A stretch of DNA of 64,000 bases from Gloeopeniophorella convolvens. Lineage: Eukaryota > Basidiomycota > Agaricomycetes > Russulales. The translations under genes were made by a program, and so were the position numbers. The notes below the pieces were generated by a model. That model ran no database searches. It had not been told where the DNA came from and was given only the letters and a program-made list of their open reading frames with translations. Where the stretch lies: positions 248,001 through 312,000 of the forward strand of contig WTXD01000029.1 in NCBI GenBank assembly GCA_022496205.1, in the 5' to 3' direction. Shown piece after piece: positions 13,007-24,800 of the stretch. Within the stretch, counting starts at the first letter, position 1; each line of letters starts with the position of its first letter.

Positions 13007-15628
13007 TGGATAAACGGACGAGGCCCGAGACACAGAACCTTCTTAATTAACCTGCCTTCGCCGCAGTACTTGCTTTCAGAATACCGAATACCTTATGCTA
13101 TACCCGATGTCACTGGGCCAAGTCTATCATTTGCAGTGTCACTCAGTTTGCGAATTCTCAACGGACGCTGCTGTACTGTGGCGCAAGCTAGCAGGTACGC
13201 TAGCCTTCTGCTCTTCAATGGATGCGTAGTAAGTTGGTTTGTCACGCTTGTGGTCCGTTCGACTACGGATGAACTAAGATCTTTCCTGCATCAGTGTTCT
13301 GTCCGAGTCATCAAATCGTTATATATACTTTCACCTGCAAACGTATTTGGCGAGCTGCACCGCAGACCACAAGCCTTAGCAAGCAGTATAAATTCCAGCC
13401 TCTCAACCCGTCGATAGAAGCTCCTATTCGAAGCTATCTCAGCCTATTGTGGTTTACAATTTTGACGCCTTGTGGCAAGTCGAAACGCACGTTCTGAATG
13501 TGATCGATACCGTCCTGGGGACGTCTTGTTGTCGGCTCTATCAGACAGCCTGCTGGCCAGAGCTCCATGTTCTAAATCAGAACTCTACCACGTAATCGTG
13601 CTTCGGGCGCGTAGTTCTTCTCTCTTTGGCTAGTCCACTCGTCACGCCGTTTACAACCATAGCTCTATCGGTTTTCAAACTCCCCGCCAGGATCAGCAAA
13701 GCGTGCTCAAGCAGCGAGACCGGTCCTGCTAACCTAAGCTGGTAGATGTGCCCAATGTGCGCAGCGTATCTCTCCGTGCAAGCCAACTAAGAGAAGGTAT
13801 GTACTTTCCCTTATCAGCGTAATGTTGCATGCGCTGTGTTTTGGGAATCGCGCGATCAGCAAGATCCTACGTATCGCGCGTCATGCATCATGTACCCATC
13901 ATGCGCCTCTGAGCATCACGTGCAGCTGGAACCACCGGGCGCCCCGGAGCGCAGCTAGAGTATTGAGCGCGCTGTCTGTAATATATTGACCTCTTTTGGG
14001 TGTCTTGTGAAGCCTGGTGCACGGTGCGTTGCATGAGTTATGCGATGCGCGCGTATGTTCTGACGAGCCCAAAGCCGAACTTGGTGCCTATTGCCATGTC
14101 TGCTCAATCGCCCGTAGACCCGGTGAAATGAGCAACTCACTGACGCGTACTCACGAATCTCCACCTCAACTCGCCATCGCGCAGCATCGACGCAAATCGA
14201 AAACTTGAAGGTCGAACCACCATATACGATGAATATGGGGGTAGATTTGTGAGCACCGAAGTGTTGATGGTAAAACTTCCTCTTCCATGTGCCAAGAAGA
14301 ACCTGTGGTGACATCGCACATCAGCACGCGTTCAAAGTGCACCGCTCCCCGCCATTGCGCTCTCATGCAGGCGGAGTCTACACTCCGATCCAAGTATACC
14401 ACGGTTCGCAGCCGCGCTTACGTCCTGCAAAAGATTCTCAGGCAACACTTCTGCGACCCTACCTCACATCCGAAGTTTGAGCGTTGTAGCGTTGGACTCT
14501 CCGATCACTTGGCTCTGCATCCGGCGCGTCATCCACTCAGTTGTTCTGGGCTGACATAATTCTGCAGTCCCTTGTGTCAGGATACCCCGGCTCACGCAAG
14601 CTCATGGGCTGCATGTAATTCCTTCATCACTCGCTCCCAAGGGTTCCCGACCAGAATAGTTCCGCCTAATGGGTATGTCTTGGCGTTGGCTTCCTGTTCT
14701 CGAGAACAGAATCCTCATCCTCGGCGCACAGTATGCAGCGATCCTCCTCCAGGCTACCCTCCCAGTCAACGCAATCGTGGCGCAGCATTCAAATGCGGAC
14801 CCGCGGGCCGCCAAGAACGAGGGCCCGATGTGAGCCATAGCGCATCCCTGGGACCGCTCGAAACGGGTTAGGCACAGCGCCGAATAGAACGTGGACAAGG
14901 ATCCCTCGATGTCCGTAGAAGGCCGGCGTGTGGCGGCGTTGGAGTGTAGTTGAGCTAGAACAGTGCTCTCACGCTCACAGTCTGTCGCCATGTTATATGC
15001 ATCAGATACGATTTCTGCATTGCTAAACCGCGTTCTTGAGCCAGTCCCTGAGTGCTCCATCGCCGACAATGTCCACGCCGCGTATTCTCCGATCCGTGGA
15101 CCGTAGGGCATGGGCGGAGTTCCCTCGGTTATCGACGCCGCCGCCTGATAGGATGCCCTTGGATGGCCGCCATACTATGTGCTTGCCAGACCTTTCCGCA
15201 TTCGGCAAGAGAAGCCAACCGTCGCGTCCACCGTGGTCAGCAGAGTTGAATGGTACGCATCTGCATGGTAACTATGGGTCTCTGTGGGTAAGATTCGTGT
15301 GCGAGTCCCGAACAGTGTGCTTGGCGCGCCGTGTCCGTGAGGTTGACAGTGTGACGGAAGGCGCGGCTCCGGAGGCACGCTGACAAACGGCGCAGGGTCC
15401 GAAATTGGGCGCTCGCAGCCTCTGACTGGTACGCCGCCAGAAGGCACGCCGCGCACGTCTCACCAGCCCCGATCCATGCGAGGATGCAGAGTCCAGACCG
15501 TGGGTCCCCGCCTCGCCGCCGAAGACCTGCTTGTGGGCACCTGGATACCTCACGGAGACCATGCTGCGCTGCTCTTCTCCCATACATAATGGCTGCTGTC
15601 AGGCCCTGCCAACGCCAAGCTGGACACT
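13007..15628. other. intergenic, no gene recognised
   Basis: About 2.6 kb between LIS1 and the finger/RING gene, both on the plus strand. Only short unrelated frames are present, and no splice-joined frame could be built. It presumably holds the LIS1 3' end and the promoter of the next gene. Confidence 0.5.
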
Positions 15629-18093
15629 ATGCCCGTCTGTCCCCATCCTTCATGCCCCTGTGGACACAAGAATGTGCCTGCGGAGGCACTCATCAGCCAC
15701 GTCCTGTCTTCACCGTGGGCCGCCTCTTACTTCTGCGGTATTTGTAAATGCGTGTGCCGGAGTGAACAAGTCCTCATTTCTGTTGGTGCTTTCTCTACAT
15801 CCCCGGGCATCCCCATCTTGATTGATGGTGTCACAGCATAAGCAGAAGGTTCATAAGACGGGCTTCGCTGCTGTTCCCGCCCAGCCTCAACCATCCTCTT
15901 CAACTTCCGTTCTGTGCCGCGTCTGCGGTAGGATGTACTCCACCGCAGGGGCCCTGCAGCAACACTACAAGGACACCCCTATACACCCGAAGTGTGCGCG
16001 TTGTGACATTGGGTTCGCTGATAATGCTGCGATTCAGGCTGTAAGTCTTCCCTTCCCATGCATGACTCGTCGGACGACCAGTGCTGAAATAACGCCGGAA
16101 GCACGTGATTTCGGTCCATCGCCCGATAACGTGCCACGCTTGCAACGGCTTGCCAGTCTATCGCGAAGATGTCAACAACCATTATAGAATATCTCCCAAT
16201 CACCCCAAGTGTGGCGTATGCGGCACCGGGTTTGAGAATGACGAAGCGTTCAATGAGGTGCGTTGATGCACATTGCCGCCCTCCCAAGTCCGGAGAGCTG
16301 AAGTGGTGCCAATCTTTGCCGGGCGGAACGTAGCACATTTTGATGCTGCACCCTGAGTTGAGGTGTCGTACATGCAACATCTCGTTCGGTTCTGTGGCCC
16401 TTCTGGATGCCCATTACCAAGAGTCGTCGAGGCATCCAAGCTGCCCCGAGTGCCGGTTGTCCTTCGAGGACAACCTGGCGCTGGTTAAGGTACAACGCCT
16501 ATCTCAGGACGCTATTCGAATGTTACTGACTCTGGTTTGTTGTTTCAGCATGTGATTGCGATATTCAATCCTCTCATAAAGGATTCTGGGAAACTAATTT
16601 TGAAGACTTCGCAGATGAGCTTGCACGACGCATTCTCGGATGCAAGTCTCATATCCCGGGCGAGCAGGAGCTCATCTATCGTGCGCTCTCTTGGGGAGCC
16701 CTCAATCAAAGCTCCGACGCCGACGCGGTCTGCTCCATCCCCGGCGAGCATTCTGCAGAGGCAGCTGTGGGCGATACCCGCGCCTCTCAGCCCTCGAGCA
16801 GCCCCGAACGTTCGTGCAATGTTGTCACTTCATTTGTGCAGGACTAACGCTATCATAGAGGGAAATCTTTGAGGAGTTCTCTCCTGTTTCCACGCAGTCA
16901 TCCGTAGCAAGCATCAGCTCTCCGTCTGTCATTTCGAAACCTCCCGTTGGGTTCGGTCAGCCGGCAGAACTTGAGTCCAAGGAGTCTCCGGCACCGTCTC
17001 ACAACCCACCGGAGCAAACCTTCTTGGACGACAAAGCGTTTTCTAAACATACAACGCCTTTGTCAGCCGCGTGCTCACTTGCGACACATCGTTCTCCCGT
17101 TGTCGCAAAGTGAGTCAGCTCGAGTCCTTGGAATGAAATACAATAACGTGCCCCTTAGCTCTGACGCAGCATCGCTCGTATCCTCTGCGAAGAGTATATT
17201 CGTACGGGTGGCCCCCATTGCCTCCGTCCAACTGTCCTGCGTTCAGCAGCTCTCTGCTCAGTCGCCGCAAGCCGTGATCCCGGACAGGCTGACTGAAGCC
17301 AATGTGGCACAACTGATCAACGGATCCGAGGAGCGCGTCTTCTCAACAAAGGCAAGCACCCACACCCGCGCTCCGTCTGCATATGCCGAGCCGCGGGAGG
17401 AGGCAAAGCGCAGTCAGAGCGCTGCATCGCGTGCCTCGTCGGCGAAGACGGTCTCCCCACCGCCAAGCCACATCGTGTACCGAACTCCGGGACAGGGTGA
17501 GCGCTTCAGGATGTAAGTTTTCACCCTTGGCGCGGGCGCCGGGATGATTCATGTGCCTTTCAGAGCATCAGCCAAGACTGTCTCTCGTGCCGACTCCCCT
17601 TCCAAGACTCACGAGTCGGAGAGATTTCACTCCCCTGAGCCCGGTAAGTATTCGCGTTACGTGAACGGTGCCACTTTTGAACAGACTACAGAACCACGAC
17701 GTCAATCGATGCTTACCGAGGCCGCAGCTGAGGCTGAACCCAGGCTGGTGGAGAAGGCCCTACCTTCTCCCCCTCTGAGTCAGAAGGGAGAGTTTTCATC
17801 CGCACGCCCGATAGAGCCACCCCTGGAGGCTGATCGCGTGCCGAGCGAGAGATTCGTTTCCCACATCTACTGCAGAATGTGCCGACGGGATCCATGCCGC
17901 CAGCCTACGGCAACGATGTGTGGACACATCTTTTGTCATCAGTACGTTCCTCTTGATACGATTTGTCTAACGGCAGTTGACGACGCCGCCGGATTGCAGG
18001 TGCATCTCGTCTGAGGTTGTCAAGACGTCACGATGCCCCGTGTGTGAGGCTCCAAGCTTGCTGTACTCCATCTTCCGACTGCACATCGCTTAA
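15629..18093 (+). CDS. multi-C2H2-like zinc finger protein with C-terminal RING finger
   Basis: Ten exons (15629-15781, 15837-16040, 16102-16257, 16334-16489, 16549-16809, 16859-17109, 17159-17512, 17564-17643, 17692-17941, 18000-18093) give about 652 residues. The first quarter carries serial Cys2His2-like units, e.g. CGIC-x12-H-x4-H, CRVCGRMYSTAGALQQHY, CHAC...HPKCGVC and CRTC...HPSCPEC. The middle is Ser/Pro-rich and probably disordered. The C-terminus is a C3HC4 RING: CRMCRRDPC, MCGHIFCHQC, then CPVC. A RING suggests E3 ubiquitin-ligase activity, and the fingers may bind nucleic acid or protein; targets are unknown. Four successive introns are phase 0 and fall just before a finger His codon. 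The exon 1 donor (GTTGGT) was chosen because it restores the C-x2-C-x12-H spacing. Exon 7 could contain one more 45 bp intron (from 17197). Confidence 0.8.
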
Positions 18094-18269
18094 CGATTTG
18101 ATACGACTGTCCGCTACTTTCGTCGTAGTGGAGATCCGAGACCCGAATTGTTTCCTTTGTGATATATCAATTGTATTGCCTTTTGCCTTTTCCATCCACT
18201 GTGATGTCGCTGCCTTGTCGCTATCCGTTCAATGAACTGTATTACATAATCCGTCTGTCCTCAACCACC

Positions 18270-19182
18270 ATGTCCGCACCACCAGTTCGCGCAAGCCACG
18301 ACTCTGATTCCGAAGACGACCTTGATTACGTCCCAGAAGCTGAGGGCGGTGGTATGGGGCGTTCACTTGCGCATGGTTGCCACCGCTAAGCAGCCATCAC
18401 ACAGAGTCTGACTCTTCCTCTGATGAACGCGACAACAAGCGTGCCCGTGTCGGAAGCCCACCTGCGCCTTCTCAGGAAGTTGTAGCTGCCGCAGCCAAGT
18501 GCGTACAAACTCCTTATACGCGGGCCACGCTCATATGTGCAGGGCGCGGCAGGAATTATGGGCCAAGTTTCAGGATTCGGTCAATACACTATCCACCCAG
18601 CCCGACGGCGCGCCCAAGCTTTTGGTGAAGGTGGAGAAGAAATATCGGTTTGCAGGAGAGGATGTGGTGTAAGTGCATCCATACTCTCTCGCCGCCCTGG
18701 TTCATCTCTGCGAGCGCGATGACAGTGAAGTAGTGGAAGTCCCTGATGACTCTAAAGACGCGAAGAAGTGGCCCCTGTGGAAGCCACAAGAGGAACGAAG
18801 CGTGGCAGCCGCGCCGGAGGGTGCATCTTCCAACCTGTCCACCCCCTCTACCCCAGCTTTACCCTCTCCATCTCCGCCTGCTGCGGCTACCCCAAAGCCT
18901 CCGGCTAAGCGCCCTCCTGGTCGACGTAAGCCGAAAGTGCAGCTGGCTGAGCTACCGTCTGCATCCTCGCAGAAGGGGAAGAAGCTGACGACGCTGGAGA
19001 AGTCGGCTCTCGACTGGAAGGCGCACATCAAGGCCCCTGACGAGGCGAAGCTCAGCGCTGAGCTTGAGGCTAATCGCCGCAGTGGCGGATATTTGGATAA
19101 GGTCGAGTTCTTGCAGCGCGTCGGTGACCGCAGAAATGAGGTGCTCGATGGGGGAAAGGATAATAAGCGGCGCAGAGGTTAG
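18270..19182 (+). CDS. SWC5: SWC5 / BCNT-C domain protein (SWR1 chromatin-remodelling subunit)
   Basis: Four exons (18270-18351, 18405-18498, 18543-18668, 18726-19182) give 252 residues. The N-terminus is acidic (DSDSEDDLDYVPE), then KARQELWAKFQDSV, a Pro/Ala/Lys-rich linker, and a C-terminal BCNT domain with LEKSALDWKAH and GYLDKVEFLQRV, the family signature. In yeast SWC5 stimulates the SWR1 complex to exchange H2A for H2A.Z. The acidic N-terminus binds histones in known members. It lies 176 bp downstream of the RING gene on the same strand. Length is slightly below the ~300 residues of the yeast and human proteins. Confidence 0.9.
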
Positions 19183-19530
19183 CATCCGCGCATATCTCCT
19201 TTCTATGTCCGACTCGGTCGCTTGGTTAGTCTCTGTTTCTTGCATCATCCCCCGACTGGTTGCGTATAGCCCCATCTTCCGACTCGCAATATTTTTCTTT
19301 AATAAGACGAATTGGATAATCTCAGAGGAAGTTGCTCGTTCTGCTGGCTGTTCGGTTGCGTGGAAGGCTGGGGATACTCTTGAACGCTAAGCACCAGGTT
19401 GGGGAGTAGCAGCACGTAGCAGCTCCCACTCGTGAGGGAAACCTCGTGACATTTGGTATCCAATAATTATATATAGATATTAAAGAGTGTAAGGACAGAC
19501 TCATAAAGATAGATTGAGGCTTGATAATTT

Positions 19531-21157
19531 CTAGCAGTCATCCGCATCAACACCGACTGCGGAGCTGATGGCATCGAGGAGGATGTCCTTCGAGTCTCCT
19601 CCGGCTTCCCACATCGCGAAACCAGCAAGTCCGGCGTCAGCGATATACTTGCCCTTCGCAGCTGCGCGGGGAATGCGTCAATTGACATTCGAGCGAGGAG
19701 TTGCACACGCGACTCACTAAACGAAATGGCATCATCGTAGGAGACCATAACTTGCGATGTCGGGTTGTACACGAACGGCTAGACCCGGCGACTCGTCAGC
19801 CTTCCCACGAAGCGAATCTCAGGAGTCCCACGCACCGTCTGGCTGCAGTTGTCGAAAGAGTAGTCGATTCCGCTCGCTGCGGTCCCATTATCGGTGAGGA
19901 ACCCTCCGTCGATCAAACCCCAGAAGTCGAAGATACCCCCGACCACATTGGGGTTCCCACACTGGTCCACGCCTCCCGCAGTGCTGTCCCACTTGTCGCC
20001 AGCGGGCTGCTGGGACTTGTCGAAGGGCGCGTCAAACTGCAGAGCGCCGGACGCGTCGACCGCGCTGCTCGAGTCGACGTGGAACGAGTGGCCGTACGAC
20101 GCAACGCCGAGGATGATCTGGTTCGCCGGGAAGCCCGCGCCGCTCCAGGCCTTGACGGCGGACATGGCAGAGCCCTCTGGCGATGACGCACAAGAGTCGT
20201 CCAGGGGCGCATTAGGCCCAACAGTGGAGGACCAGGGGCCCCAGATGTCGTAGTTCATGACCTCTGCGGAACGCTAGTCAGGCTCGGGCAGGACACGTAG
20301 GATCAGGAGTGCGAACCGATGTAGTCGAGAACCTTCGCGAAGCCTGAGACATCCGACATGGGGGTGCCATCAGTACCGACGAAGGGCGTGATCGAGACCG
20401 CAGCGGACAAGATGAGGTCCTGCGCGCCGTCTTGGCTGCGGAGCGTTTGGAGGAAAGAGAGGAAGTTGGCGCTGTCGTTAGCGGAGATGGCGTTACAGCC
20501 AATTCCCTGCTTGTTGGGGTATTCCCAGCTGCGAGTCAAGTGGGTGAGTCTTAGGGAAAGGGAGCACGAAGGTGGCACGCACTCGAATTCGATCCCATCC
20601 AATTTATACTGCGACACAACGCCCATGACTGCCTTCGCAAAGGCGGTACGGTTTGCGTCGGTGGCTACAGCTGTAGAGAAGTACTGCGAGCCAGTCCAGC
20701 CTCCAATGGACAACACAGCATGCACATTCTGCGGCACGGTGAGTGATGAACGACAGAGCAGCGGGAGGACATACGTTCTGCTGGGCGGTCTGCACAAATT
20801 GCGGGAGCAGCTGCTTGTCCGAATCTTGAAGACCAATGGTATTGACATCGGGGGTGGTAACACTAGGAAGTCTCAGAGGGATGACTACGTCCGATTTGAC
20901 TACTGTACTCACCCAAATGAGTAGATAACGGTGCTGTACTTCGACCAGCTGACATCTTGCAGGGTAAAGTCGGCGCTATGCCACGCCGCGTACCACGTCG
21001 CGGCTACGATGGATGAAGAGGAATTTCCGGAGCTCGAAGAGCCCCCAGATACACTCGTCGAGCTCTTGGATGAGAAGGAATTCGGCGGAGTCAAAGTACA
21101 GGAAGGGGCAGCCCAGGCCAGCTGAGCACATATGAGAAGTGCGAGTGCCCAGAACAT
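19531..21157 (-). CDS. secreted GH18 chitinase
   Basis: Seven exons (21157-20913, 20862-20775, 20728-20583, 20528-20317, 20263-19836, 19778-19718, 19661-19531) give 436 residues. A signal peptide (MFWALALLICAQLAWA) is followed by a Ser-rich linker (~27-50) and a GH18 barrel with VLSIGGW (116-122) and the catalytic LDGIEFDWEYP. Glu162 is the expected proton donor. The loops MNYDIWG and AGFAMWEAGGD are typical of the fold. It should cleave beta-1,4-linked GlcNAc in chitin, for wall remodelling or attack on other fungi. The signature is DGxDxDxE in most members; here position four is Glu158. The start was placed downstream of a clear TATA box; an upstream in-frame ATG overlaps that box. Confidence 0.93.
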
Positions 21158-21211
21158 CGTAGTAGATAGGGAGAAATAGTGATGCCTCTCCCAGGGGTGG
21201 CATACGGCCAT

Positions 21212-21217
21212 TTTATA
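21212..21217 (-). promoter_or_regulatory. TATA box of the GH18 chitinase gene
   Basis: TATAAA on the minus strand, 55 bases upstream of the chosen start. It overlaps an upstream in-frame ATG and therefore argues against that ATG being used. Confidence 0.55.
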
Positions 21218-22073
21218 ATCGCGAGCCTGGCCTGAGACCGGGTGAAATCAAAACGTGGCTCTAGTCCAAGTTGGCCAGACAGATCCCACATTGAGAGCGA
21301 CGCACGACGCACCGTAAGCGCCCAGTACAATAGTGGCTGACAAAAGCAATTAGAGTGTCCTAGTGAACACAAGAACTGAGATTCGGACGCACGGGTGATA
21401 TCACAGGCAACACCAACAAGCTTCCGCAAGGCTGTAATTCATCCGACTTCACGGGTGCTTGGAAGTGCAAGCATGCAGCGCGAACTTTTAGAGCCGATTT
21501 CACGCGGAGAGAACCATGAGGCTTGGCGAGGCTATGCGAGCTGGGTGGTGCGGGGCAGGGCGGGGGCGAGAACGCTGATGGTCAACACGTTGTCCACACG
21601 CGCCCGGGCCATCGCGTTATGCCGGATTGGCAGTGTAGTTTCGGCCTCGGGACACTAGAAAGATAGGATGCGTGGTATAATTAGAAACGAGGGCGCGAAA
21701 TGCTTCGTGGTGCTGAGACCGTTGTCGTGTGTAAAAGAGGGCGCATTGCGACTGTGTTTTGCGATCGTTCACAGACGAGGCGCCAGTGCGCTAGCATGCC
21801 ACGAAACGAGAGGGTAGCACATGCTCGACTACCGCCGAAGAGGGAGAAATGTTGACCTTGCTTGCTTGGGCGGAGACGACCAATATCACATTATCGGGAG
21901 AGTCCAGTGCGCGCCGTGAAGGACATCGAGGTCGGAGGGTAAGCCAAGTTTCTCGGCCCGCCTTCCGAGTCGTCTTGAGAGCGCTCTGCAGAAAACCGCT
22001 TCATTTTGCAGTTCGCAGACGCTCCCTTCACATCGACGCTCCTCAGGCCGCCCCCACGCAGAACCCAAAAAGC

Positions 22074-22746
22074 ATGCCAGAAAACGCACCCCGTTCATCA
22101 CCCGTCATAGTCATCACCGGCACCCCCGGCACAGGCAAGACCACGCTCGCGCAGCTCCTTGCAGAGCAGTCACCCGTCCCGCTGCAGCACATCAATGTCA
22201 GCGATTTAGTCAAGGAGAAAGGGCTGCACGATGGGTTTGACGAGGAGTGGCAGAGCTATGCCGTTGATGAGGATAAGGTGTGCCGTGATCGCCGGCTGCT
22301 CTCCCGCGCACGACTGACGCGCGGGGTCCAGGTGGTGGACGAGCTTGAGCCTCTAGCTAGCGCTGGCGGGCTCATCCTCGACTGGCATACATGCGACGTC
22401 TTCCCGGAGCGCTGGGTAGACCTCGTCGTCGTATTGCAGTGCAATCATACGCAATTATGGAATCGCCTGGAAGCACGGTGCGCCCATCCTCCGCACAAAC
22501 ATGTGTGGACCGAAGCGTTGATATCTATCTCCTCGCAGGGGTTACCCACTCAAAAAGATCCAAGAAAATAACGAAGCAGAAATTATGAACGTTATTCTAG
22601 AAGAGGCTCGCGAGGCGTATGCAGAAGAGATCGTGGTGGTGCTGCAGAGCGAGAGCACAGAAGACCTCGAATCGAACGTCTCACGCATTGTGCAGTGGAT
22701 CGAAGCATGGCAAAAAAATCAAGGGGGAGCGGATGCGGACAGCTAA
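22074..22746 (+). CDS. FAP7: adenylate kinase 6 / FAP7 (hCINAP), 18S rRNA maturation factor
   Basis: Three exons (22074-22277, 22332-22477, 22539-22746) give 185 residues, the normal length of the family. The Walker A loop GTPGTGKT is at residues 16-23, HINVSDLVKEKGLHDGFDEE follows, and the diagnostic DWHTCDVFPERW is at 85-96. The C-terminus carries the LEARGYPLKKIQENNEAEI stretch. FAP7 is an atypical NMP kinase/ATPase that binds Rps14 and is needed for the last cleavage of 20S pre-rRNA. An open frame extends upstream of the chosen ATG, but family proteins begin just before the P-loop, so I start here. It is convergent with SEH1, 291 bp apart. Confidence 0.95.
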
Positions 22747-23037
22747 TTTGCGTCGATGTCGGCCTCTCACCTTTCGTCCATCGACAACGCTCCCAACTAG
22801 AACAGTCAAATGATGGGTCGTGTCCCGCCCGACGCGCGCAATCCTATCACCGCCCTCGGTGTCGAATCACTCGATTCCGCAAAAATTTCAGGGTGTTTGG
22901 ACGCCCCCTAGAGTGGCAGCTCCGCAATCGAGTACCGCAGGAAGACGTGACTAGAAGGAATATTGGAGATTGAGTACATGTGGTATCCCCCTGCTCGCGC
23001 TAGCGATCGGCAGGGAATGAGAGCACGTTGTACAGCT

Positions 23038-24565
23038 TCATTCGGCGGGGTTACCGTCGTCCATCTCGACGTCACCTTCCTTTTGTTGCTCCTCCGCCTG
23101 CTCGACTGTGATATGCCCTGCCGGCCGCCAAATGCTGCCACTCGTTGCCTTCCAAAGGCGTACGCGGCCATCGTTGCCGGCCGAAGACAGCACAGTTCTG
23201 GTCCCAATTTGAGCAAGAAACTAGAAAAAGAAGATACAAGATGCGCACCCCGTGATGTTCCACTCGACCCTGCCCACCGCAGATCTGCACACGGTGCGTG
23301 AGCCTCACGGAACATTGCCAGAAAGCAGAGATATAGACGCACTTGTGATGATCGAAATCAGCCACGACGCTCCCGGTCCACTTCGCCTCGTCTGAGCCCT
23401 CCACACGCTCCTCGTCAAGCGAGCTCGGGCCCAGCTTCCAGATGCGCACGTGCCCATCGCGCCCCCCTGTCGCGACGAGGTGATACGAGCGCCCGCAGGA
23501 CGGTGCCCACGCGACGGAGGTTATGGCGTAGGGGGCCGTCGCGTCCTCAGGGGCTGACGTGGGGTCAGCGGGCGGAGAGGGGTCGAGCGAGAGCAGGGTG
23601 ATGGGCCGGCGCGACGGAGATAGCTGTATGATCTACGCGCGCATGAGACCCTGCGGACAGTAGCAAATGGCAGACGCATGAGACGAACCTTCACCACGCC
23701 AGACACGCCGCAGCCAGCTGCGAGTACCTCGCCCCAGTATCGGTCCTTGCACCAGGACACGCACCAGCCCCCGTCGGCTTCGCGGCTGCCCGCGCCGCGC
23801 TGTGCGGGTGGCAGCGGCTGTTGCTGCTGCAGGGCGTTGGCGACGAGCGATGCGTCTGCGGCGAGCGCGCTTGCTGTTTGTGTCGGTGTCGGTGCCGCAT
23901 GTGTGTGTGGATGCGATGCCGACGAGGACGGGAGCGCGAGGACGTCTGCCTCTTCCACGAGCGTCCAGTTGGTCAGGGCGGGTGCCTCAAGGCACTCGTA
24001 CACGCGCAAATGATTGTCTGAGGCAATGGCAGCCTATGAGCAACGCGTGAGCGGGGGTAGATCAGGAGAGGGTGACGCAACGCACAAGCTTCAGGCCGAA
24101 TTGGTGTGGCACGAACTCGACGGCGCGCACGCTGCCCTTCGCGTCCGCGATCGTCGCGCGCTCGACCCAGCGCGTTCCAGGACCATTTGCTGCTGCTGGC
24201 GTGCCGTTGGGCTGTGGTTGGTCCGCGGCGTCAAGGGGTGTTTCCTCCCAGACTTTGACTGTCCGGTCGAATGAGGCACTTGCGAGCACTGAGCCGAATT
24301 CTGGATGCGCCCATGAGAGTTTCGTCACCGCTGCGTCGTGAGCCTGCATGATCCACACTATTACTTCAACCAACGCAACAAGGATACGAACGCAGCGCCG
24401 TACTTTCCACTCTGCGACGGCGGTCCAGTTGCCGTCAGACTCGTCCAACTGCCACACCTTTATTCGCTGGTCCAGAGAGCATGTTGCGAGACGAAGGCCG
24501 TAGAAGTCGTATGCTGCGTCTGTTACGAGGTCATTGTGCGCATTCTGGATCAGACCTGTCTGCAT
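23038..24565 (-). CDS. SEH1: SEH1 nucleoporin / SEA-complex WD40 protein
   Basis: Six exons (24565-24404, 24343-24086, 24033-23689, 23632-23343, 23284-23249, 23197-23038) give 416 residues. It is a WD40 propeller aligned to SEH1 throughout: HNDLVTDAAYDFYGLRLATC near the N-terminus, WAHPEFGSVLASASFDRTVKVWEE, VEFVPHQFGLKLA, VAWAPSCGRSYHLVATGGRDG, and WNITGTVLSSAGNDG before the last blade. SEH1 sits in the Y-complex of nuclear pores and in the SEA/GATOR2 complex on the vacuole. A Gln/Pro/Ala-rich insertion (about residues 160-210) is longer than in yeast or human. Exon 5 has only 36 nt. The gene is divergent from CIA1. Confidence 0.95.
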
Positions 24566-24800
24566 GGTTCAAGATACGCCTCCGGGGAACGCGACGGGTC
24601 GTGTTGAGCGCGAAACGCGCCCAGCAACGGAGACAATGACGCCGGACCGGCGGGGCCGAGAATGCCCTCCGTCGGTCATGTCGGCGATAAACTCATCGAC
24701 GCTAAAGCCCGTTACAAACGACCAAATTTCCAGTCAGACATGTGAGTATCTCTACCTGCAATGTTCACAGAGCGTTGCATGACGACTTGGCAGTAGCATC
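24566..24800. promoter_or_regulatory. divergent promoter between SEH1 and CIA1
   Basis: The 235 bp between the two start codons must hold both core promoters and 5' leaders. No TATA box was seen on either strand. Confidence 0.5.

Noticed and set aside
14602..15111. 169-codon minus-strand frame upstream of the finger/RING gene
   Set aside because: No domain, no splice partners and a codon pattern unlike neighbours.
21849..22073. Upstream extension of FAP7 giving a 75-residue leader
   Set aside because: Family proteins start right before the P-loop. The extension has random-like composition, although a mitochondrial leader cannot be fully excluded.
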